From contig JACQKQ010000014.1 of assembly GCA_016204465.1 (NCBI GenBank), forward strand, positions 1-37,722: a stretch of DNA of 37,722 bases. The letters are read 5' to 3'. The position numbers and the translations under genes are program-made. Source of the DNA: Candidatus Levyibacteriota bacterium (GTDB lineage Bacteria; Patescibacteriota; Microgenomatia; Levybacterales; UBA12049). Below are positions 16,101-21,744 of the stretch, in pieces. How positions within the stretch are numbered: position 1 is the first letter of the stretch; the number at the start of each line of letters is the position of its first letter. The notes beneath the pieces were generated by a model, which worked only from the letters and a program-made list of their open reading frames with translations, made no database searches and was not told the origin of the DNA.

Positions 16101-16788
16101 AACAATGGTCGAGGGTGTTACATACCAAACCGAAACACCGGTTGGGACTGCGTTTGTCACCATAAATCACGATGAGCACAAAAACCCCTTTGAGCTGTTT
16201 ATTACCATTGGCAAGTCCGGTTCCGATGTTGCGGCAATGGCCGAGGCTTTGGGTAAAATGATTTCCCTTAATCTGCGGCTTTCTGCTGCAATTGCGCCGC
16301 GGGAGAAGGTGCGCGAGATTATTGCAAGACTTGCTGGCATTGGAGGAGCAAGAAGCATTGGGTTTGGAAAAGAAAAGATTCGTTCCTTGCCTGATGCAGT
16401 GGCAAAAGTCTTGGCGCGGCAGTATGGTTTTACCGTGAATGGGAGAGTAGAGGATAAGACGGGGTTTGTCATGGGCAACGGGCAGGGTAATGGTTCTGCA
16501 AAGCAGAACTTGGGTTCTGCAAGGCAGAATTTTGGCTCGGGAAATGAGCATTTAGGTTCTGCTCTGCAGAATGGCGTTTCGCAACCGCAGGCGGAAAACA
16601 AAGGGACAGTAGTCTTGCAACAGCTTGCACTCGATGGATCTGCTTCTGCCGTTTCTGCGCCAAAAGCCGCAATGCATCCGGTTGCCTCAACACACTTGTT
16701 TGACATTTGCCCCGAGTGCGGAACAGGCAGTTTTGCCTACGAAGAAGGTTGCAAAAAATGCTATAGCTGTGGATACAGCGAGTGTTAG
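13198..16788 (+). CDS. nrdJ: Adenosylcobalamin-dependent (class II) ribonucleotide reductase, intein-interrupted
   Basis: Reduces ribonucleotides to deoxyribonucleotides using a thiyl radical generated from AdoCbl. SD AAAGGAG is 5 nt before ATG. The extein has YYNCFVIPSP (one redox Cys), QSRSGGVGLNLSSLRPRGA, the active-site NPC/GEQPLGAWAVCNLGAMNL split by the intein, APTGTTSLLSGVSSGIEPV, and NAPNSHTVEDV...YMRDGSRAG. The C-terminal CPECGTGSFAYEEGCKKCYS with CGYSEC is a zinc-ribbon-like redox tail. The precursor has 1196 residues; removal of 368 leaves 828, normal for NrdJ. A Gly-Ser-Ala-Gln-Asn repeat linker lies at about residues 1098-1125. The neighbours are nrdR and the B12 operon. Confidence 0.93.
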   Translation: MKLDGIRQKVFIDRYSLKDKEGNPTEKTPNEMWLRVSHGIAKQEKPKNRKKWEKRFYDVMADFKFVPGGRILSGAGTGYQVTYYNCFVIPSPKDSREGILESLKQLVEIQSRSGGVGLNLSSLRPRGARVRKVNGTSSGPVTWAGLFSYATHDVVQQGGTRRGATMLMLWDWHPDVEEFITVKQDLSKINGANLSVCISDAFMEAVKKDKDWDLVYPDLDDPRYDTHWNGEIDEWKKLGGRVKVHKTVKARFLWDIICTAAWRSAEPGLHFLERSNKRSNTFWFEKLIATNPCVTGDTLVATANGWKRADEVTVGDRVGTVLGSGVVDEVEVYEKRPVFRVKLSDGAELRVTAAHQFHAIKHANRAKNSANKRFSELALAELESGDLVRIAKAPMPQNPVSDLPSGWSNKEYGFFLGMLLGDGCISPKTLNRNVVKVAVNTNETEWNALVRTTLEKTGVVRLDASAGGYSANFTAQSAHGAALLVRQSLLTPAYSFEKKIPLEYQNSNKEFLAGLLDGLFSTDGNIDLSSNHPFLRFKTTSKRLALDIRRILLCFGIHGRIATIKKVANGNINGRVIVSKHQQYEVIISGAGMKVFAEQIGLSHPDKQKRLQIAQQEFALTGNTWLARIVSIESDGIETVYDLHEPASDTWITEGVVSRGCGEQPLGAWAVCNLGAMNLAAYVKSEQFDFESFGRDVRTAIRFLDNVIDDTYYFFDENEKCAKDIRRTGLGIMGIADALIKMKLRYGSEESLPVVIKIFATLRDNAYEASSDLAKEKGSFPKFNKKKYLQGYHIQNLPKSIRTKITKQGIRNAVLLTIAPTGTTSLLSGVSSGIEPVYEFTFIRRDRTGEHILNHPLLEAWKKDHLNEEKPDYFVSANDLTPLEHTTVQAIAQEYIDSSISKTVNAPNSHTVEDVKVLYMAAYDMGLKGITYMRDGSRAGVLTRVEEKKQEKTVQKPLVFGEPVIPRPTMVEGVTYQTETPVGTAFVTINHDEHKNPFELFITIGKSGSDVAAMAEALGKMISLNLRLSAAIAPREKVREIIARLAGIGGARSIGFGKEKIRSLPDAVAKVLARQYGFTVNGRVEDKTGFVMGNGQGNGSAKQNLGSARQNFGSGNEHLGSALQNGVSQPQAENKGTVVLQQLALDGSASAVSAPKAAMHPVASTHLFDICPECGTGSFAYEEGCKKCYSCGYSEC
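14074..15177 (+). mobile_element. Intein with LAGLIDADG endonuclease inside NrdJ, non-canonical C-terminus
   Basis: Residues 293-660 interrupt the conserved NPCGEQPL active site. Block A is CVTGDTLVATANGWKRADEV with Cys1; block B has LRVTAAHQFHA with the TxxH pattern. Homing-endonuclease motifs are FFLGMLLGDGCIS and FLAGLLDGLFSTDGNI, with acidic residues kept. Block F/G reads VYDLHEPASDTWITEGVVSR then G, followed by Cys+1 of the extein. Inteins normally end in His-Asn; here the last two residues are Arg-Gly. The +1 Cys is the RNR thiyl-radical cysteine, so the insertion is at the most conserved point of the host. Confidence 0.88.
16494..16571. repeat. Three TTCTGC...GCAGAA palindromes in the nrdJ linker
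   Basis: TTCTGCAAAGCAGAA (16494-16508), TTCTGCAAGGCAGAA (16515-16529) and TTCTGCTCTGCAGAA (16557-16571) are near-perfect 15-bp palindromes that encode the repeated GSA(K/R/L)QN linker units. The same palindrome type occurs at 33387-33401 in noncoding DNA. Confidence 0.8.
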
Positions 16789-16810
16789 ATGGGAATGTAT
16801 CCGAATATAC

Positions 16811-16978
16811 TTAATCTTTAAGATAAATGTCGTCGACGTGCTCTGCGAAATGCGTTTTCTTTCTTGTTTTGAGGTCTATAGAACCATTAAGAGCATCCAA
16901 AAAGCTATAGTACGCAGACAGTCGCTTTGTACCATCTTTGCCTCGTTTCGCCAATGAGCTTTTCGTTGCTTTTTTCAT
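16811..16978 (-). CDS. Small basic protein of unknown function (55 aa)
   Basis: The ORF track starts at 17017, but a strong promoter ends just before ATG 16978, making MKKATKSSLAKRGKDGTKRL the likely N-terminus. It continues SAYYSFLDALNGSIDLKTRK and ends HVDDIYLKD. The basic N-terminus and small size would fit a nucleic-acid-binding or antitoxin-like protein, but no family is recognised. Confidence 0.5.
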   Translation of the reverse strand: MKKATKSSLAKRGKDGTKRLSAYYSFLDALNGSIDLKTRKKTHFAEHVDDIYLKD

Positions 16979-16987
16979 ACGATATGC

Positions 16988-17017
16988 ATCGTATTCGATG
17001 ATGTATATTTTTGTCAA
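16988..17017 (-). promoter_or_regulatory. Promoter for the 55-aa gene
   Basis: On the minus strand, TTGACA (17017-17012), an 18-nt spacer, and TACGAT (16993-16988). The ATG at 16978 is 9 nt beyond the -10 box, so the transcript is nearly leaderless. This decides the start codon. Confidence 0.6.
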
Positions 17018-17034
17018 GAATGAAAAAACATGCA

Positions 17035-17064
17035 GACAAAATAATCTTCAAAGATTATTTTGTC
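17035..17064 (-). terminator. Intrinsic terminator after the 248-aa gene
   Basis: GACAAAATAATC and GATTATTTTGTC form a perfect 12-bp stem around TTCAAA. On the minus strand it lies 16 nt past the stop at 17081 and is followed by TGCATGTTTTTTC, a U-rich tail. Confidence 0.7.
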
Positions 17065-17080
17065 CGAGGAGCAGTACTGG

Positions 17081-17827
17081 TTACTCCGAGTGTTTTGGAA
17101 CAGCATGATACCCTTCGATATCAATTAAGTAGAGCTTCTTTGGATTAACTTTATCAACCATAAGCTGTGCTCCACCAAGTTCCTCATTAATAGTCCCGCT
17201 TTTGTCCTCCAATATATAATTCAACTGTAAGACAAAAGAGGATGCTTCCTTATAAGGTAGTCCAGTAGTTTTTGTTGAAAAAGGCTGTGCATCTATAAAA
17301 TCGTAGACCATAATTTTTTGTCCTGTAACTTTGTTAATAAGCCCAATAAGAGGCTCTATAAAGGTTATTTCCTCCATGCCATATTTTACTGCTAGTTCTT
17401 TTACTTCCTTATGATTAAGGGCTGCTTTAATTTTTGGACTAAGGTTAATTTCATTTAGTAGCGAAGCAAATGCGTAGTGTGCTCTGCGGGAAAAGCCAAA
17501 ATCTGAAACATCCCCTCGTTCCATTTTTTTAGCATACGCTACCCACGTAGGCATACCCATGGTGCGGGTTTTTGCAAAAAATCGGGGTCGGTTTTCGTTG
17601 TCTATCCATTGACCATAATCAGGATCGACTTCTCTTGCTATGTCTCGGCGCCAGCTGGGATCTTCTCTGGCAAGCCATGAAGAAGGAATCCCATTTTTAA
17701 CTTCTTCAACTAATTCCCTTACATCTTGACGATGGCTTACTGATGGGTTGATCAAGACAGTAAAGTTTGGACTATGAATGATTTCTGTTGTTCTTGGTTG
17801 TGGTTCTCTTTCTGGCTGCTTATCCAT
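17081..17827 (-). CDS. Hypothetical cytosolic protein (248 aa)
   Basis: No family is recognised with confidence. There is no signal or membrane segment. The C-terminal half has KIMVYDFIDAQPFSTKTTG, then VLQLNYILEDKSG and KKLYLIDIEGYHAVP. The order resembles the hinge, catalytic and metal-binding stretches of protein-kinase-like or aminoglycoside-phosphotransferase-like folds, but no HxD catalytic motif is visible, so this is a weak structural hint. It starts at ATG 17827, is divergent from the B12 operon, and ends at a good terminator. Confidence 0.6.
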   Translation of the reverse strand: MDKQPEREPQPRTTEIIHSPNFTVLINPSVSHRQDVRELVEEVKNGIPSSWLAREDPSWRRDIAREVDPDYGQWIDNENRPRFFAKTRTMGMPTWVAYAKKMERGDVSDFGFSRRAHYAFASLLNEINLSPKIKAALNHKEVKELAVKYGMEEITFIEPLIGLINKVTGQKIMVYDFIDAQPFSTKTTGLPYKEASSFVLQLNYILEDKSGTINEELGGAQLMVDKVNPKKLYLIDIEGYHAVPKHSE

Positions 17828-17855
17828 AATATGAGGTAATTATATCATTTGCCTC

Positions 17856-17884
17856 TTGAAAATCTTACAAAAGAGGTTTAATAT
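17856..17884 (+). promoter_or_regulatory. Promoter of the B12 operon
   Basis: TTGAAA (17856-17861), 17-nt spacer, TAATAT (17879-17884). Transcription should begin near 17891, just before the riboswitch stems. It lies between the divergent 248-aa gene and the operon. Confidence 0.65.
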
Positions 17885-17890
17885 GGTTAA

Positions 17891-18002
17891 ACCAGTGTAT
17901 GGGCAAACACCGTGAAAGTCGGTGGAAGTGCCGCTACTGTATATCCAGAAAACCATACACACCGTTTACCTAAAGTGAACGTGGCAAACCCGAGCAGGAA
18001 AC
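17891..18002 (+). promoter_or_regulatory. Cobalamin riboswitch
   Basis: GTGTATGG (17895-17902) pairs with CCATACAC (17953-17960), enclosing a core with GGGCAA, the small hairpin ACCG/CGGT (17909-17912, 17920-17923) around TGAAAGT, and CCGCTACTGT (17931-17940), matching the conserved G(C/A)CACTGT-type element. A second hairpin pairs ACCGTTTAC (17961-17969) with GTGAACGTGG (17975-17984). The 3' end CGAGCAGGAAAC is B12-box-like, and its AGGA would be the ribosome-binding site 5 nt before ATG 18003. Ligand binding would therefore hide the SD and lower translation of the first gene. The exact subclass cannot be set without a covariance model. Confidence 0.85.
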
Positions 18003-18563
18003 ATGAAAATTTCAAATTTCAAATTTTCAATTTCAAATACCCTAGCGCCTCTTTCCATCATTGCGTTTGCCGTTTTGCTGCGTTTACTTCCGCACCCGCC
18101 AAATGTAGCTCCGATTGCGGCGATGGCGCTGTTTGGCGGTTGTTATCTGAACAAAAAATATGCACTTGCTGTTCCGCTTTTTTCAATGGTTGTTTCCGAC
18201 TATTTCTTGGGATTCCATAATACCATGCTTTTTGTATATGGTTCTTTCATACTCACCGGTCTTGTTGGCATGTGGGTAAAAACGCATAGATCAGTTCCAA
18301 TAATCATTTCCGCAGCGCTCTTCTCATCACTCCTTTTTTTCATCATCACAAACTTTGGCGTTTGGCTGGTTACGAATATGTACCCAAAAACCATAGATGG
18401 CCTTTTGCAATCGTACACCATGGCAATTCCGTTTTTTAGAAATACTATTTTTGGTGATTTGCTCTATACAGGGCTGTTTTTTGGCAGTTTTGCATTCATC
18501 AAAAATCTGCTTTCCCTTTACCGTTTGAAACTTGTGCAATCAAAAGCTCCGAAATCTGTGTAA
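18003..18563 (+). CDS. DUF6580-type integral membrane protein, putative cobalamin ECF substrate-binding subunit
   Basis: A 186-residue protein with five or six membrane helices. The family signature is RLLPHPPNVAPIAAMALFGG then YLNKKYALAVPLFSMVVSDY and FLGFHNTMLFVYGSF, followed by FIITNFGVWLVTNMYP and PFFRNTIFGDLLYTGLFFG. This family often sits under cobalamin riboswitches and is proposed to import B12-type compounds as an ECF S-component; transport itself is inferred here. No ECF ATPase or T-subunit lies in the window. The first residues (KISNFKFSISNT) come from AAATTTCAAATTTCAAATTTTC filler fused to the start. The TAA is 79 nt before the next gene. Confidence 0.82.
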   Translation: MKISNFKFSISNTLAPLSIIAFAVLLRLLPHPPNVAPIAAMALFGGCYLNKKYALAVPLFSMVVSDYFLGFHNTMLFVYGSFILTGLVGMWVKTHRSVPIIISAALFSSLLFFIITNFGVWLVTNMYPKTIDGLLQSYTMAIPFFRNTIFGDLLYTGLFFGSFAFIKNLLSLYRLKLVQSKAPKSV

Positions 18564-18619
18564 GCCAGATACTGTGCCGCAGCCGTTACAGTCGGATCGC
18601 AGGCTTTTGACAAGCATTG

Positions 18620-18637
18620 TTCCTTCGAGCAAAGGAA
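18620..18637 (+). promoter_or_regulatory. Hairpin that can hide the SD of the DUF4430 gene
   Basis: TTCCTT (18620-18625) pairs perfectly with AAGGAA (18632-18637) around a 6-nt loop. AAGGAAG is the SD of the gene starting at 18643. Translation may depend on ribosomes arriving from the gene upstream or on another RNA change. Confidence 0.45.
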
Positions 18638-18642
18638 GCGCT

Positions 18643-19275
18643 ATGGTCAAACTTACAAAACAAACGACAAAACACTATTTTATTTCTGCAGGACTACTTG
18701 CGATTTCTGCTGTTTCATTTGGAATATTTCTTTCAAGTTCGCCACAGCAAAAAGTTTCACAAAACATTGAGAATAAAGTCCTCAGCGCACAAACTAGCCC
18801 AACGCAAACGCCTCCACCAACTGGCAAATCAATAAATGGATGGTCTGCGAATAGCCGATTTGTCGCTGCTTCTTCAACAGGAATTCCAACGTCTGTTTCA
18901 CAGCCAAAAGTCCATCAGCAAGAGCCAACCGCAACACCTCCGCCAGATAACGTACCAACCGCAGTTCCAACAGCAGAAACAGTACAGTTGCACGTTTCGA
19001 TCAACGGCGGAAACGAGTTCACGTTGACAATTGAGCAAGGGAAAAACCAGTGCGATGTGCTTGCAAAAGCGCTCCAAGATGGAAAGATCTCGCAACTGCT
19101 CATGCGTTTTGACAGCAATTTGGGAAGCTATGCTGTCTACCAGATTAACGGTCTGGGAAAAGAAAACTCGGTTTGGTGGGTCTATAAGGTTAACGGGCAA
19201 AGCCCCAGTCAGGGGTGTAGCTATATACAGGTGAGTAATGGCGATCGTGTCTCATGGGAATATATCGGGCACTAA
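18643..19275 (+). CDS. Membrane-anchored DUF4430 protein (transcobalamin beta-domain-like)
   Basis: ATG 18643 follows SD AAGGAAG; the ORF-track start at 18532 overlaps the previous gene. Residues 10-32 (HYFISAGLLAISAVSFGIFL) form a signal or anchor helix, with no clear cleavage site. A Pro/Thr/Gln-rich linker (about 45-110) leads to a C-terminal domain of about 100 residues: VQLHVSINGGNEFTLTIEQG, a helix VLAKALQDGKISQLL, SYAVYQINGLGKENSVWWVY and GDRVSWEYIGH. This is DUF4430, the domain that also forms the C-terminal beta-domain of intrinsic factor and transcobalamin. A B12-binding role is inferred from that homology and from the riboswitch operon. Confidence 0.82.
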   Translation: MVKLTKQTTKHYFISAGLLAISAVSFGIFLSSSPQQKVSQNIENKVLSAQTSPTQTPPPTGKSINGWSANSRFVAASSTGIPTSVSQPKVHQQEPTATPPPDNVPTAVPTAETVQLHVSINGGNEFTLTIEQGKNQCDVLAKALQDGKISQLLMRFDSNLGSYAVYQINGLGKENSVWWVYKVNGQSPSQGCSYIQVSNGDRVSWEYIGH

Positions 19276-19285
19276 GGAGTTAAAA

Positions 19286-20668
19286 ATGCAAAAATTAACA
19301 ATCAAAATTACAGAGCAAAAAGTAAAGATTTTTCACTTTGCGTTATGGTGTTGCTTTTTCAGCTTTGCACTTTACATTTCTTCTTTAACAGTTTTTGCTG
19401 ATGCTTTAGTTGATAATGGCATCAATTTTCTGAAATCAAAGCAGGATGACACGGGAAGGATTACCAATGGGTTTAGCAATCCCTCGCAGTGGGCTGCGGT
19501 TGCATTTAGTGCCGCAGGCGTTCCAATTGACACCGTGAAAAACCCTAGCGTTTCTCTGCGGGATTTTTTACTTTCCCATCCGCCAGCTGCTACTTCAACA
19601 GTGAGCGATTGGGAGGCAGCACTTCTGGCAGTCGTTGCAGCAGGAGATGACCCGACAAATTTTGGCACTGTGAACTACGTTTCGCACATTGAAAGTGCTT
19701 ACAATAACCAGCAAATTGGCGAGACGTACCTTCTCAACGACGATATGTTTGGGCTTTTGGCTTTAATCGCAAGCGGGAGCACGGCAGATGCAACGATTAC
19801 GCAAGATACGCTTAACTTTATTATCGACCACCAGGCAGCAGACGGGAGCTTCAGTTGGTCGCCTGATACAACGTGTCAGTTCTGCGACACGTCAGACGAC
19901 ATGACTGCGGCGGCGATCCAGGCGTTGCAAGCGGCAAAAGATAGTGGCATGGCATACACTGGCACAAATACCTTGTTAAGCCTTGATAGCGCACTCGCGA
20001 ACGCGCGCGACGTGCTCATTTCGCATCAAAATGCAGACGGCGGGTTTGGCTACTTTGGCACAAGCGACGCAGACACGACAAGCTGGGCGCTTATGGCGTT
20101 TAATGTGTTGGGCTTAGGAGTTTCATCCCAGGCAACGCTTGCGAAAAACTGGCTCACTGCTCAGCAGAGCGCAAGTGGCGGCTTTCCAAGCTACAGCGGC
20201 GATGACACCACGACAACAAGTCACGCTCTGATTGCGCTATTGGGGAAAGGGTGGTTGCTTTACATGTTTGTCCCGCCATCAATTACACAAGCGCCTACGC
20301 CAACAGCGTCTGTTACCAGTACCCCAACACCGACGGTTTTGCTAACGCCTACGCCAACAGTAGTCATTACGCCTACCGTAACACCAACAATAGTACCAAC
20401 AGCAGTTCATTCACCAGCTCCAATTACAACAGTCGTACCGAGTCCAACGCCGACAGTGCAACCAACAAATGCTCAGGTTTTTACTGCACGCATTCTTTCG
20501 TCACCAACTGTAACTGCCGTATCAACACAACGTCCTTCCAAACAGGTAAAAGCGGCAAGTGCTGTTTCCCAATCCCCCTCATTTAGCACAACGAAAATGG
20601 CGTTTCTGCTGATTTCTGCAGTTTCCTTTGCAACAGCATTGGTGTATGCTCGACTTAAATTATGGTAA
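19286..20668 (+). CDS. Surface alpha/alpha-barrel protein (transcobalamin alpha-domain/prenyltransferase-repeat-like)
   Basis: ATG 19286 has AAGGAG 8 nt upstream; the ORF-track start overlaps the DUF4430 gene. It has an N-terminal signal peptide ending ...TVFA, then about 300 residues of helical pairs with repeat cores such as GINFLKSKQDDTGRITNGF, LNFIIDHQAADGSFSW, ARDVLISHQNADGGFGYF and AKNWLTAQQSASGGFPSY. This is the squalene cyclase/prenyltransferase/transcobalamin alpha6-alpha6 repeat. A Pro-Thr linker of about 100 residues and a C-terminal helix (FLLISAVSFATALVYARLKLW) anchor it to the membrane. No DxDD cyclase motif is seen. With the DUF4430 protein it supplies both halves of a transcobalamin-type B12 binder. 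It overlaps the next gene by 7 nt. Confidence 0.82.
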   Translation: MQKLTIKITEQKVKIFHFALWCCFFSFALYISSLTVFADALVDNGINFLKSKQDDTGRITNGFSNPSQWAAVAFSAAGVPIDTVKNPSVSLRDFLLSHPPAATSTVSDWEAALLAVVAAGDDPTNFGTVNYVSHIESAYNNQQIGETYLLNDDMFGLLALIASGSTADATITQDTLNFIIDHQAADGSFSWSPDTTCQFCDTSDDMTAAAIQALQAAKDSGMAYTGTNTLLSLDSALANARDVLISHQNADGGFGYFGTSDADTTSWALMAFNVLGLGVSSQATLAKNWLTAQQSASGGFPSYSGDDTTTTSHALIALLGKGWLLYMFVPPSITQAPTPTASVTSTPTPTVLLTPTPTVVITPTVTPTIVPTAVHSPAPITTVVPSPTPTVQPTNAQVFTARILSSPTVTAVSTQRPSKQVKAASAVSQSPSFSTTKMAFLLISAVSFATALVYARLKLW

Positions 20669-21216
20669 AGATTTACACGAGAACCGGCGACAAAGGGCAG
20701 ACGTCATTGTACGGCGGGAAGCGCGTTTCGAAAAGTTCGCTTCGCATAGAAACAATAGGGACGGTTGACGAGCTCAATAGCGCAATAGGCGCGGCGATTG
20801 CAGGAATTAGGAATAAGGAATTAGGAATTAGGAAAGAACTGGAAAAAATACAAAATGACCTTTTCACCATTGGTGCTGTTCTCGCGTCTCCTTCTACGAT
20901 GAACAATGAACCAATAACCAATAACGTCAAAATTCGCGTTATTCATTTTGAAAAACTCATCGATCAACTCACCAAAAAACTTCCGGAACTTCGTAATTTC
21001 ATCCTCCCCGGAGGAAGGAGGGCAGGAGCAGCGCTGCACTTAGCTCGCTCCATCTGCCGCCGTGCAGAGCGTCGGCTTGTCGAGTTATCTAAAAAGGAAA
21101 CAGTGCCAAACCACATCTTTATTTACTTTAATCGTCTTTCAGATTTACTTTTTACCATGGCGCGTTTTGTCAATTATCAAGAAAAGCAAAAAGAAACCAT
21201 CTGGCAGAACAAATAA
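20662..21216 (+). CDS. pduO: Cob(I)alamin adenosyltransferase, PduO type
   Basis: Transfers the adenosyl group of ATP to cob(I)alamin, making the cofactor that NrdJ needs. Signatures: YTRTGDKGQTSLYGGKRVSK with IGTVDELNSAIGAA (ATP site), FILPGGRRAGAALHLARSIC with RRAERR, and YFNRLSDLLFTMARF. It has 184 residues, normal size. Residues 50-57 (RNKELGIRKELEK region) are encoded by GGAATTAGGAATAAGGAATTAGG filler in frame. It overlaps the preceding stop, so it belongs to the riboswitch-controlled operon. Confidence 0.93.
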   Translation: MVKIYTRTGDKGQTSLYGGKRVSKSSLRIETIGTVDELNSAIGAAIAGIRNKELGIRKELEKIQNDLFTIGAVLASPSTMNNEPITNNVKIRVIHFEKLIDQLTKKLPELRNFILPGGRRAGAALHLARSICRRAERRLVELSKKETVPNHIFIYFNRLSDLLFTMARFVNYQEKQKETIWQNK

Positions 21217-21261
21217 GGCGTTTTACTTCCTCTTTACTGCTTTTCGTGCTATCATACGTTT

Positions 21262-21744
21262 ATGGACAATTCTGCTCAAAAGACACAAAATACATCTTTG
21301 GCAACACCAGCGCCAGCTCCTTTACAGCAACCATCGCCGCCGCAAGTTGCTCAAACACCAATTAGCGGAGTACAAAAAGAGCACGAGGTTTTGGGAGCGC
21401 CATTGCAATCATCGGAAACACTGCTAACGCCGGTTGAGACAAAGCCTGCGCTCTCTCCCGAAGTAGAAAAAGCAGGGGTTGAAGTACCGCTTGAGCATGA
21501 ACCGCCGCAAATTCCACACGAGGCACAAGAAGCAGGACTAGCACACGCAAAAGAATCAGCACCACTGCCAACTACCCCTTCAGAAACGTTAGTGTTGCCA
21601 ATGGATCCAAAACAGGCGCACATTATACTCAAAACCCATAAGAAAATTTCCGATTCTATCGTGTGGCTTGCTATGTTGGTTTTAAGGCAAGTAAAAATGA
21701 TGCACGAAAAAGTTATTGGGAGGGACGAAAATGCCGGGAATTGA
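21262..21744 (+). CDS. Proline/glutamine-rich hypothetical protein upstream of the TraG-like ATPase
   Basis: Residues 1-115 are disordered-looking and rich in Pro, Gln, Ala and Glu (TPAPAPLQQPSPPQVAQ). Only the last 45 residues look folded, with a helix HKKISDSIVWLAMLVLRQVK. TATCAT at 21250-21255 is 6 nt before the ATG, suggesting a leaderless start. It overlaps the ATPase gene by 14 nt, so the two are likely co-expressed and the protein may assist the same machine. No family is recognised. Confidence 0.6.
   Translation: MDNSAQKTQNTSLATPAPAPLQQPSPPQVAQTPISGVQKEHEVLGAPLQSSETLLTPVETKPALSPEVEKAGVEVPLEHEPPQIPHEAQEAGLAHAKESAPLPTTPSETLVLPMDPKQAHIILKTHKKISDSIVWLAMLVLRQVKMMHEKVIGRDENAGN

Noticed and set aside
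18564-18619. Possible second cobalamin riboswitch before the DUF4430 gene (ACTGTGCCGCAGCCG)
   Set aside because: It lacks the core GGTGAAA, CACTGT and B12-box order; only a local SD hairpin is supported.
19238-20668. Alpha/alpha-barrel protein as a terpene or squalene cyclase
   Set aside because: No DxDD or QW cyclase motifs, it is secreted and anchored, and it lies in a B12 operon; transcobalamin-like is a better fit.
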